This document shows positions 16,273-23,643 of a stretch of 64,000 nucleotides of DNA, in pieces (within the stretch, counting starts at the first letter, position 1; each line of letters opens with the position of its first letter). Source of the DNA: Streptococcus urinalis 2285-97 (GTDB lineage Bacteria > Bacillota > Bacilli > Lactobacillales > Streptococcaceae). The notes below the pieces were generated by a model that was not told where the DNA came from, did not search any database, and was given only the letters and a program-made list of their open reading frames with translations. Position numbers and translations under genes: made by a program. The stretch covers positions 1,130,001-1,194,000 of the forward strand of contig NZ_AEUZ02000001.1 of the NCBI RefSeq assembly GCF_000188055.2. The letters run 5' to 3'.

Positions 16273-17608
16273 GTTCTTCCTCTTCAATCTTTCTAAATTC
16301 TCTAGCAATGGCCTCGATAACGGTAACGGTCACGCTATTGCCTGCTTGTTTATACAACTGACTTTTACTGGATACGTTCTAAGCTCTGTCATAAGCCCAA
16401 TCAGGAAATCCCTGAAGTCTAAAACACTCTCTAGGTGTTAGGCGTCTGATTCTCAACCGATACAGTTTTCCATCTAGGATTATTCCAGTCACTTCATACC
16501 ACTTGTCCTTACGGTATTCCAAAGCAGCAACTACCACTCCCATATTGTCAGAAGTGGTTAAGGTATTTGAAATCCCCTTTCCCACTCGTCCTCTGCGTTT
16601 GTTAGACTATGGGTAAGCAAGGTTGACAGAATCTCCCACTATTGCCTTGGCATACCCTAGTTTAGTCGCTTCCCTAATTTTCAAATGTGGCGCTTCTTCA
16701 CGACAGAGAATCTTAGGAACTTTATCCCCTCCTTGCATGGTTGTCAACGTTGGAGAAAGCCCTGAAAGGTCATAAACTCGTCCAGTTTGGATAAAAGAAG
16801 TTGGTAAAGTTCCTGCGACAACTACACCATGCCGATCTTGGCTAGTTAAAGTAAACATCGGATCATCGTTCCCTTTAAAGCGTCTCCCATGTTGGCGTTT
16901 TTCTAGCCTATCAGGGGTTAAAACTGGAATGGCAATTTTAGTTCCCTCACCTTTTCCTCTGGTTAAGGTTGGTGCTATCCCACGTGATAAATAGACTTCT
17001 CCATTCATCCCTTTGCTTGACGGATTAACATTGCCTAATCGTTCAAGACCAGCTGAGCTGTTTTCTCCTCTGAGAGGAAATAGGAATCGGGGACGGTATC
17101 TTCTAGAATGTCCGATAATAAAAATTCTTTCACGGTTTTGCGGCACTTGGAAATCTTTACTGTTAAGCACCTGCCATTCGACATCATACCCCAACTCATC
17201 CAATGTGGTGAGAATTGTTCGAAATGTCTCTCCCTTGTCGTGACTGAGTAAGCCCTTGACATTTTCGAGGAATAAAAAACGTGGTTGGATCTGTTTGGCC
17301 GCTCGAGCAATCTCGAAGAACAAAGTTCCCCTAGTATCCTCAAATCCCAATCGTCTGCCTGCGAGTGAAAATGCCTGGCAAGGGAATCCCCCACAGATGA
17401 TGTCCACTTGCCCTCTAAGTTGTCTAAAGTCTTGGTCTGTGACTTGTCTAATATCATGAAATTCTATTTCTCCTTTGGTCTCATAGATGGCCTTGTAAGA
17501 TTTCCTCGCAAACTTGTCAATCTCACAAAAGCCAATACACTCATGGCCTTCACGAGTTAACCCCAGTCGAAAGCCTCCAATTCCTGCAAACAAATCTAAA
17601 AACTTCAT
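16256..17608 (-). pseudogene. C5 cytosine DNA methyltransferase broken by two in-frame TAG codons
   Basis: A Dcm-type cytosine-C5 methyltransferase of ~450 codons. Motifs I (DLFAGIGGFRLG), IV (GGFPCQAFS, catalytic Cys), VI (ENVKGL) and VIII (QNRERIF) lie before 16610. After a TAG at 16607-16609 the same frame continues with RRGRVGKGISNTLTTS and ECFRLQGFPDW. After a second TAG at 16379-16381 it continues with the C-terminal motif X block SQLYKQAGNSVTV and ends at 16256. The reading frame is otherwise unbroken, so the losses look recent. Start ATG 17608 or 17617. Such enzymes on ICEs protect the element from restriction. As read, only a 333-residue N-terminal piece lacking motif X would be made. 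Confidence 0.85.
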
Positions 17609-17633
17609 GTCTCTCATTCCTTTCTGACAAAAT

Positions 17634-17667
17634 TAAAAAGGACCTTACTTCTTGCGTAACGTCCTTT
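17634..17667 (-). terminator. Terminator in front of the methyltransferase gene
   Basis: AAAGGAC (17637-17643) pairs with GTCCTTT (17661-17667), with an inner TTAC/GTAA pairing. The minus strand continues with TTTTTAATTT. It sits between the 34-aa ORF and the methyltransferase ribosome binding site. Confidence 0.65.
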
Positions 17668-17668
17668 C

Positions 17669-17773
17669 TTAACAATGATCTTCCATTTCTGGGGCAGTAA
17701 TAAGTTCAAAAATAAACCAAATCATTCCTAATCTCCAAATACCTAATAATATCCACCAAAACATCTTACTCAT
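17669..17773 (-). CDS. 34-aa hydrophobic peptide coupled to repA
   Basis: A very small ORF whose ATG overlaps the repA stop (ATGA). It encodes MSKMFWWILLGIWRLGMIWF and then a polar tail ending EDHC. The N-terminal ~25 residues form one membrane helix. Overlap with repA, an upstream GGGGGA-type site and a terminator right after the stop suggest that it is real. Function unknown. Confidence 0.55.
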   Translation of the reverse strand: MSKMFWWILLGIWRLGMIWFIFELITAPEMEDHC

Positions 17774-18591
17774 CCCCCTTTTAGTTCTTTTAAGCGTTGT
17801 ACCTTGGTCCATTCGGATAAGACACCATTAAAGACGTATTCCGCTATCGTTTCTGATCTATCCGCAAACCTCATATTCTCTAAAGCGTACTGATAACGAT
17901 GATCAAAATAAATCATGGCATAATCACTAGCGGCACGTGATAGACCAACTTGTCTCAACTGATCATGTACCAAGCCCCAAATGTAATCTCTGTCGTATCT
18001 TGTGACTCGGTCTACTTTACGTTGAAAATTGTCATTGTCACATTTCTTACTTGTTAGACTTTCTTTCTCCTCCTCGTCCTCAATGATTGACTCACTCTCT
18101 TTAGTTTCACTCATATCAGTCTCACTAACTTCAGTCTCACTAGTGGCTGAATTTAAGACTGGCCCCGGCTGATTTTGATACCCCCCTAGTGTTTTTTGAA
18201 CACCACCCCCGTCTGAATTTGAGACTGGGGTAGGTTCATGTTCCAACTCACCTAAGTAAATTTTATTCGCCAAACGTCCTTTTTCACTGGAAGATTGTTG
18301 GACTTCATCTATCAAACCATACTCTCGTAAGGTTTTCTTAATCGTCAATAATTTTGACTTGGAACAGCCAAGCAGTGACATGAGTTTGGAGTTGGAATAG
18401 ACCAAATAAATAGCTCCATCTTCATCTATCCACCCTCTACTTAATGACAATTCCAAACGGTCTTTTAGAACAGCATAAGCAACCTTAACTTCTAGTTTCA
18501 TATCCTTGTAGCGTTCGCTCTCAAATAAGAGTTTAGGGAGCTTATAGTAACGTTCTGACGTTTGATAGTGATTTGCGGTGATACGTTTCAT
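17770..18591 (-). CDS. repA: RepA-type replication initiator (RepA N-terminal domain)
   Basis: A 273-aa initiator-like protein. Residues ~1-110 (QTSERYYKLPKLLFESERYK through SKLLTIKKTLREYGLIDEV) match the winged-helix RepA_N domain of Gram-positive plasmid initiators. The middle is low-complexity and acidic (SETEVSETDMSETKESES), and the C-terminal domain (~195-270) is helical. In ICESa2603-type elements this gene lies at one end, next to the chromosome, as here. It may support autonomous replication of the excised circle. It overlaps the 57-aa ORF upstream and the 34-aa ORF downstream by 4 nt each. Confidence 0.85.
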   Translation of the reverse strand: MKRITANHYQTSERYYKLPKLLFESERYKDMKLEVKVAYAVLKDRLELSLSRGWIDEDGAIYLVYSNSKLMSLLGCSKSKLLTIKKTLREYGLIDEVQQSSSEKGRLANKIYLGELEHEPTPVSNSDGGGVQKTLGGYQNQPGPVLNSATSETEVSETDMSETKESESIIEDEEEKESLTSKKCDNDNFQRKVDRVTRYDRDYIWGLVHDQLRQVGLSRAASDYAMIYFDHRYQYALENMRFADRSETIAEYVFNGVLSEWTKVQRLKELKGG

Positions 18592-18761
18592 GATTGTCCC
18601 TCCAGCACTAACAGACCAACATTCCCCATGTCATCAAACTGGATTAAGCCAGACTCTTCCATCTCACCAACTATCCATGTCGCTTTCTCAATATCGATTC
18701 CCATGATAGCCATGAGATGACACATCACAATTTGTCGTGATGACTGTTCATTCTTTTGCAT
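18588..18761 (-). CDS. 57-aa ICE protein upstream of repA
   Basis: A small ORF starting ATG 18761 with an excellent ribosome binding site (AGGAGG, 7 nt) and ending in an ATGA overlap with repA. It encodes a soluble peptide with MCHLMAIMGIDIEKATWIVG and ESGLIQFDDMGN segments, resembling a small winged-helix or antitermination-type protein, though no family is certain. It is the first gene of the minus-strand ICE transcript. A terminator hairpin lies directly upstream. Confidence 0.7.
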   Translation of the reverse strand: MQKNEQSSRQIVMCHLMAIMGIDIEKATWIVGEMEESGLIQFDDMGNVGLLVLEGQS

Positions 18762-18777
18762 GATTTTCCTCCTGAGA

Positions 18778-18813
18778 ATAAAAAAAGCGAGAACACTTAT
18801 TAAAATGTTCTCG
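18778..18813 (-). terminator. Terminator hairpin in front of the first ICE gene
   Basis: CGAGAACA (18788-18795) pairs with TGTTCTCG (18806-18813). On the minus strand GCTTTTTTTATT follows, then the AGGAGG of the 57-aa ORF. It would block transcription entering from the chromosome or act as a leader attenuator. Confidence 0.65.
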
Positions 18814-18850
18814 TAAAATTCTAGGCACCAAACTAGGCACCAAAAATTGA
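18814..18850 (+). other. Integrase-like gene tail with 12-bp tandem repeat at the ICE/chromosome junction
   Basis: Two exact tandem copies of CTAGGCACCAAA (18821-18832, 18833-18844) followed by AATTGA read in frame as ILGTKLGTKN-stop. This tail is typical of tyrosine integrases of streptococcal phages and ICEs. No integrase body precedes it. It is probably an attachment-site remnant or the edge of a deleted element. The exact att core cannot be set without the other end. Confidence 0.45.
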
Positions 18851-18904
18851 TTATTTTTGCGTATTATTGCTAAACACTACAATTACTTACCAAAGAAAAA
18901 AATA

Positions 18905-18932
18905 GTAAAAGCCCTGATAAATCAAGGCTTTT
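18905..18932 (+). terminator. Terminator following the integrase-like tail
   Basis: AAAAGCC (18907-18913) pairs with GGCTTTT (18926-18932), with inner TGAT/ATCA. It fits an integrase gene terminator. The rest of 18762-19152 holds the junction, an ATTCAACCATTGAAT palindrome at about 18977-18991, and the promoter region of the next gene (TATAAT at 19124-19129). Confidence 0.6.
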
Positions 18933-19152
18933 GGGCTATATTTCCTATTTTTTGATTTTGCAATTTCACATGACTCCCATTCAACCATTGAATTGTCGGC
19001 ATTATCTTACATTCCTTTTCTATTTTTGGTTCAAATCATTTCTTCCTATTATAACAAAATTTATCTAAGGAAAAAACTTAGACAATTTCTACTAAAACCT
19101 AATCTAATCTAATCATTCTATGTTATAATAAGTCTATTAGAAAGAGGAGTAC

Positions 19153-20061
19153 ATGAAAACTGTTACCATTTTTTATAATCCAAAATCTGGCCAAAAACAC
19201 GAAGAATTAGCTAAAGAAGTTAAAAGCTTTTTTATCGAAAATCATTTTAATGAAAAAGATATTAATATCATAACCCCCAAAAGTGCTGAAGAATCATTTC
19301 AACTAGCCAAAAAAGCTTCACAAAATAAAGTTGATATCGTAATTCCACTTGGAGGAGATGGAACTATCAATAAAGTTTGTGCTGGTGTTTACGAAGGTGG
19401 TTCTTTTTCAAAAATTGGTTTAGTTCCTGCAGGTACCGTAAATAATTTTGCAAAAGCATTAGATATTCCATTAAATACACAAGAGGCACTAGAGAGTCTA
19501 CTTGATGGCTACACACAAACAGTTGATATGTGTAAAGTTAATCAGTCTTATATGATTAGTAGTCTAACACTAGGAATTATGGCTGATATTGCTTCTCATG
19601 TAACCCCTGAAGTAAAACGCAAATACGGTCCTCTTGCCTTTATCAAGGATGGTTATCGAATCATTAGAAGAAACAGGTCTTATGTCATTAAACTAGAATA
19701 TGATCAAGTTATTAAGATTATTAAGACTAAGTTTTTGCTGATTACAATGACAAATTCAATTGCAGGAAGGCCAGCATTCTCGCCTGATGCTAAAGTAGAT
19801 GATGGGCTATTTAGAGTCTATTCATTAAAAGATATTCATTTCTTCAAATTACTGTTTCATCTTAAAGAATTCCGAAAGGGTAAATTTGACATGGTTCCAG
19901 AAATGGACCATTTTAATACAGATCATTTAGTTATTTCACCTATTTCTAGAAAGAAACGGGCAAATCCTTTTACTAGAATTGATGGCGATAAGAGTGATCC
20001 TTTACCAGTTGATATCAAAATCATAAATAAGGCAATAAACGTTATTGTTCCAAAAAAGTAA
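19153..20061 (+). CDS. Diacylglycerol/lipid kinase family protein (YegS/DgkB type)
   Basis: A 302-aa soluble lipid kinase with a DAGK catalytic domain that phosphorylates diacylglycerol or a related lipid at the inner membrane surface. The nucleotide-binding motif PLGGDGTINKVCAG is at ~72-87 and GLVPAGTVNNFAKAL at ~97. The N-terminus TIFYNPKSGQK is typical, and the length is normal. It starts ATG 19153 after AGAGGAG, with TATAAT at 19124-19129. It is the only plus-strand gene at the ICE junction and ends at a strong terminator. The exact substrate is not determined. Confidence 0.87.
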   Translation: MKTVTIFYNPKSGQKHEELAKEVKSFFIENHFNEKDINIITPKSAEESFQLAKKASQNKVDIVIPLGGDGTINKVCAGVYEGGSFSKIGLVPAGTVNNFAKALDIPLNTQEALESLLDGYTQTVDMCKVNQSYMISSLTLGIMADIASHVTPEVKRKYGPLAFIKDGYRIIRRNRSYVIKLEYDQVIKIIKTKFLLITMTNSIAGRPAFSPDAKVDDGLFRVYSLKDIHFFKLLFHLKEFRKGKFDMVPEMDHFNTDHLVISPISRKKRANPFTRIDGDKSDPLPVDIKIINKAINVIVPKK

Positions 20062-20084
20062 TTTAGTAAGTAGATTGAGTACCA

Positions 20085-20121
20085 AAAAAGTCCTTTTACG
20101 ACATAGTAAAAGGACTTTTAA
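20085..20121. terminator. Bidirectional terminator after the lipid kinase gene
   Basis: AAAAAGTCCTTTTAC (20085-20099) pairs with GTAAAAGGACTTTT (20106-20119), with A and T tracts on both sides. It serves both the kinase gene (+) and the aldo/keto reductase remnant (-). Confidence 0.85.
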
Positions 20122-20122
20122 A

Positions 20123-20982
20123 TTAGTCATTTTCATGAATATCATAGTTACTAAGTAACCAGTCACCGACACCTGGAGCATCTGGGTCATGAGAAGTTTT
20201 ACCAGTATCGAGATTACGGACTTCTTCAAGTTCTTCAGATGTTAATTCAAAATCAAAAATATTAAGGTTTGATATGATACGCTCTTTATGTGTTGATTTT
20301 GGAAGAACAACAATTCCTTCTTGGTTTTCAAATCGTAGAATAATTTGTCCAACATCTTTACCATACTTTTCAGCCAGCTTAAGGATTATAGGATGAGTTA
20401 AAAGATCTTTATTACCTTGTTCAAGTGGTCCCCATGCTTCAATGACAACATTATCATTGGAGCAAAGCTCACGCAACTCTCTTTGTTGAGCAAAGGGATG
20501 TAATTCTACTTGGTTTACTGCTGGAAGTGTCTCAAATTGAGGAATAAATTTTTTCCAAATTTTTGGAGTCATATTAGAAACACCAATTGATTTGATTTTA
20601 CCCTCTTTTTTGAAATCTTCTAAAGCATGCCAAGCTTCAAGTACTTCTCCATATGGCTGATGTAGTAACACAAGATCAATATAATCTAATCCAAGTTTTT
20701 CAAAGAAGTATTTAATCCTTTAACTGCTAAATCATAAGCATAATCTTGTAACCAAAGTTTAGTCGTAACAAAAATATCTTCACGTGGAATGCCTGAGTCA
20801 GCAATGGCTTTCCCCACTTCTTCTTCATTAAAGTAAGCTTGTGCAGTATCAATATGACGATAACCCGCTTCTAAAGCTTCTTTAACGGCATTATAAGTTA
20901 ACCCATCGGCTGGAATTAGAAAGACTCCAAATCCAATAGCTGGGATACTGTTACCATCGTTTAACTTAAATGATTGTGACAT
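20123..20982 (-). pseudogene. Aldo/keto reductase with a frameshift
   Basis: An aldo/keto reductase of ~280 residues (NADPH-dependent carbonyl reduction). The first part (ATG 20982) carries GYRHIDTAQAY with the catalytic Tyr and Asp, and ends prematurely at 20686. The remainder lies in another frame: LGLDYIDLVLLHQPYG, then GVSNMTPKIW, VNQVELHPF and VVLPKSTHKERI, ending at 20123. The shift maps to an A5 run in coding sense (T5 at 20696-20700), where one extra A would restore the frame. Either the gene is inactive or the run length is a sequencing error. It is flanked by terminators and transcribed alone. Confidence 0.85.
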
Positions 20983-21157
20983 AGTAGACCTCCAAATTTC
21001 TCTTTATTACTATTAATTATTTGATTTAATCAGACTTTGACTATGGAATAATAAGCATTTAAAGAAAAAGAGAAAAACACTCATCAATTTAACTATCATA
21101 TCAAATCTGAATGTTTTTCTTATTTTATTCATTAAACACAGTTAAATCTAATCGTCA

Positions 21158-21514
21158 TTACTTATGTTGTGAAATATTATCAACTAGTGATTGTAAGCCT
21201 TTAACTGCCTGATTTAATGCATCAAGGGCTTTATCTCCATATTCACTGGACGTATCTTTTGCCGTAGATAACCCTTTTTCAAAAACTTTTGAAGCTTTTT
21301 GACCATAATCATCAACAACATCTTTTGTATCTTTCCATTTTTCAGAAAGCGTATTTTGATATTTATGTGATTGGTCATGGAAAAGATCATTGAAATGGTC
21401 AATATTAAAACTTTTATTTTTTTCTTCCTTTTTGGTTGATACTAGATAATAGGTAAGACCAGCAACACCGCCGACTGTCAATCCGACTAATAAGCCTTTG
21501 TTTTCTTTTTTCAT
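21158..21514 (-). CDS. YtxH-like general stress-type protein
   Basis: A 118-aa protein with an N-terminal glycine-rich membrane helix (~7-27, GLLVGLTVGGVAGLTYYL) and a long charged amphipathic helix behind it (KVFEKGLSTAKDTSSEYGDK), the usual layout of YtxH/Gls-associated stress proteins in Firmicutes. The biochemical function is unknown in the family. It starts 1 nt after the stop of a 43-aa ORF, so the two are coupled. Confidence 0.65.
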   Translation of the reverse strand: MKKENKGLLVGLTVGGVAGLTYYLVSTKKEEKNKSFNIDHFNDLFHDQSHKYQNTLSEKWKDTKDVVDDYGQKASKVFEKGLSTAKDTSSEYGDKALDALNQAVKGLQSLVDNISQHK

Positions 21515-21515
21515 C

Positions 21516-21647
21516 TTAATACCTCTTTTGTTTTTTGAGATTTGGTGTTTTACTATCCTTAATAATTTTCTTAAGTAGTTTAACCGCTGGTGCAGCTAGT
21601 AAAACCAATTGTACTAAATCTAAAATTTTAACATTATTTTTTTTCAT
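21516..21647 (-). CDS. 43-aa hydrophobic peptide coupled to the YtxH-like gene
   Basis: A small ORF with start ATG 21647 behind TTGAGGAA. It encodes MKKNNVKILDLVQLVLLAAP and then a basic tail (KLLKKIIKDSK...KKQKRY). One membrane-inserted helix is likely. It is separated from the YtxH-like gene by one nucleotide, which strongly suggests a bicistronic unit. The family was not recognised. The 227 nt upstream (21648-21874) hold only AT-rich spacer and the ABC-F terminator. Confidence 0.6.
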   Translation of the reverse strand: MKKNNVKILDLVQLVLLAAPAVKLLKKIIKDSKTPNLKKQKRY

Positions 21648-21843
21648 TTAAATTCCTCAACCTCATCTTTCTTTTTGCTATTCCAAATTGACCATATAAT
21701 TTTATAAATATATAGTCTGTACGGAAAACTACCAAGATAAACAGCCTTTGCTACTAAAATTTATAGTGACAACACTATTTATCTTTTATATTGTTATTAT
21801 AGAATGATTTGGAAAAAGAGTCAAGTAATTAACATTATTCCAA

Positions 21844-21872
21844 ATAAAAAAAGACTTTAGTAAGTCCTTTTT
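21844..21872 (-). terminator. Terminator of the ABC-F gene
   Basis: GGACTT-ACTA-AAGTC on the minus strand followed by seven T residues, a few nt after the ABC-F stop codon. Confidence 0.7.
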
Positions 21873-21874
21873 TA

Positions 21875-23419
21875 TTAAATTAAATGATTGAAATCCCAAA
21901 TTTCATTTACCCAGCCCTCATAAAAATCTGGTTCATGACAAACCATCAAAATAGAACCTTTGAAAGCTTGCAATGCTCTTTTTAATTCATCCTTAGCATC
22001 AACATCTAAGTGATTTGTTGGTTCATCAAGCACTAATATATTGTGTTCTTGATTCATTAAGAGGCAAAGTCTCACTTTAGCCTGCTCTCCACCTGATAAG
22101 ACTTGTATTTGACTTTCAATATGTTTAGTGGTCAATCCACATTTTGCAAGAGCAGCTCTAACTTCAGCTTGATTCAAAGATGGAAAAGCATCCCAAACAG
22201 TTTCCAAAGGTGTTTTACGATTGCCTCCAGCCACTTCTTGTTCAAAGTAGCCAATCTCAAGAAAATCGCCTTTTTCAACAGTTCCACTAATGGGTTTTAT
22301 AAGACCTAATAAACTTTTTAAAAGAGTTGATTTACCAATACCATTTGCACCAATTATAGCTATTTTTTGATTTCTTTCAAAGGTTAAATGAAGTGGTTCT
22401 TTTGTTAAAGAGTGATCATAACCAATCATTAAATCATGGGTTTGGAAAATAAATCGACTAGGTGTTCTTGCATCTTTAAACTCAAAGGTTGGTTTTGGTT
22501 TTTCAGATTGAAGCTCGATAATATCCATTTTATCCAGTTTTTTCTGACGAGACATTGCCATATTTCGAGTAGCAACTCTGGCTTTATTTCGATTAACAAA
22601 TTCTTTCAAATCTGCAATCTCTTTTTGCTGTCTATCATAGGCAGCCTCTAGTTGTGACTTTTTCATTGCATAGACATCTTTAAATTGATAATAATCACCT
22701 GTATAACGAACCAAATCTTGATTTTCAACATGGTAAACAATATTAATAACATCATTTAAAAATGGAATATCATGAGAAATCAGCACAAAAGCATTTTCAT
22801 AATTTTGAAGATAACGTTTTAACCATTCAATATGCTCAGCATCTAAATAATTAGTTGGTTCGTCTAAAAGTAAAATATCTGGTTTTTCAAGTAACAATTT
22901 AGCCAATAACACTTTTGTCCGTTGACCACCTGAAAGAGCTGTCATATCTGAATCCATTCCAAAATCCATTACACCCAAAGCACGCGCAACTTCATCTATT
23001 TTTGCATCTAAGGTATAAAAATCACGTGTCTCCAGTCGATCTTGTAATTCACCAACTTCTTCCATCAATGCATCAATATTAACCCCGTCATTAGCCATAT
23101 CAGCATAAATCTGATTAATGCGTTCTTCCGTTTTAAATAGATCATCAAATGCCGTCCTTAAAACGTCTCGAACAGTTTGACCAGCCTCTAGAACTGTATG
23201 CTGATCTAAGTAACCAGCTGTGACATATTTAGACCATTCAATTTTTCCTTCATCTGGTTGCAAAAGGCCTGTCACAATACTCATAAAAGTAGACTTACCT
23301 TCACCATTTGCTCCAACTAAACCGATATGTTCTCCTTTTAGCAAACGAAACGAGACATTCTCAAAAATAGCTCTGTCTCCAAAGCCGTGACTTAAGTTTT
23401 TAACTTCTAAAATTGACAT
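21875..23419 (-). CDS. ABC-F family translation factor (YbiT/YkpA-like)
   Basis: A 514-aa soluble protein with two ABC ATPase cassettes and no membrane domain. Walker A motifs GANGEGKST (~37) and GANGIGKST (~350), signatures LSGGQRTK and LSGGEQAK, and Walker B ILLLDEPTNYLD and LVLDEPTNHLD are visible. The interdomain linker (~240-300) is basic and helical. Sequence and length fit the YbiT/YkpA branch of ABC-F proteins, which act on the ribosome E/P-site region rather than in transport. A consensus promoter at 23513-23541 and a small hairpin with a T tract in the leader suggest attenuation control. Confidence 0.88.
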   Translation of the reverse strand: MSILEVKNLSHGFGDRAIFENVSFRLLKGEHIGLVGANGEGKSTFMSIVTGLLQPDEGKIEWSKYVTAGYLDQHTVLEAGQTVRDVLRTAFDDLFKTEERINQIYADMANDGVNIDALMEEVGELQDRLETRDFYTLDAKIDEVARALGVMDFGMDSDMTALSGGQRTKVLLAKLLLEKPDILLLDEPTNYLDAEHIEWLKRYLQNYENAFVLISHDIPFLNDVINIVYHVENQDLVRYTGDYYQFKDVYAMKKSQLEAAYDRQQKEIADLKEFVNRNKARVATRNMAMSRQKKLDKMDIIELQSEKPKPTFEFKDARTPSRFIFQTHDLMIGYDHSLTKEPLHLTFERNQKIAIIGANGIGKSTLLKSLLGLIKPISGTVEKGDFLEIGYFEQEVAGGNRKTPLETVWDAFPSLNQAEVRAALAKCGLTTKHIESQIQVLSGGEQAKVRLCLLMNQEHNILVLDEPTNHLDVDAKDELKRALQAFKGSILMVCHEPDFYEGWVNEIWDFNHLI

Positions 23420-23474
23420 GATTTAATTGTTAATCAGAGAGGTTGAGCTCTAATTAATTTCCTTTCAATACTTA

Positions 23475-23499
23475 ACTAAAAAAACCGATTTTATCGGCT
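23475..23499 (-). terminator. Possible leader attenuator of the ABC-F gene
   Basis: CCGAT (23485-23489) pairs with ATCGG (23493-23497), followed on the minus strand by seven T residues. It lies only ~10 nt after the predicted transcription start and ~60 nt before the start codon. The short stem makes this a weak call. Confidence 0.4.
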
Positions 23500-23512
23500 C
23501 TTAACTGAAATC

Positions 23513-23541
23513 ATTATGTCAAAAATAGTTTCTTTTGTCAA
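23513..23541 (-). promoter_or_regulatory. ABC-F gene promoter
   Basis: Minus strand TTGACA (23536-23541), 17-nt spacer, CATAAT (23513-23518). It faces away from the mocR promoter 40 nt to the right. Confidence 0.75.
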
Positions 23542-23580
23542 TTTGTTCAAGAGACTGTTGACCTATTAATTGTTTTAAGA

Positions 23581-23609
23581 TTGTCAGTTAAGACTTTGTA
23601 AGTTACAAT
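23581..23609 (+). promoter_or_regulatory. Promoter of the MocR-type regulator
   Basis: TTGTCA (23581-23586), 17-nt spacer, TACAAT (23604-23609). The predicted start is ~15 nt before the first in-frame ATG, giving a very short leader. Confidence 0.65.
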
Positions 23610-23643
23610 AGTTAACAAATAAATGTGTATGGGTACAAACATA

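Noticed and set aside
16379..16609. The idea that TAG is recoded as an amino acid in this organism
   Set aside because: The other lesions are TAA, neighbouring genes end normally in all three stop codons, and streptococci use the standard code. Mutation or sequence error is simpler.
17035..17457. 140-aa ORF inside the methyltransferase gene in another frame
   Set aside because: It overlaps conserved methyltransferase motifs on the same strand, has no ribosome binding site and no family features.
18814..19152. ICE inserted at the 3' end of rplL, the usual ICESa2603 site
   Set aside because: No L7/L12 coding sequence is found next to the junction; the flank shows an integrase-like tail and a lipid kinase gene.
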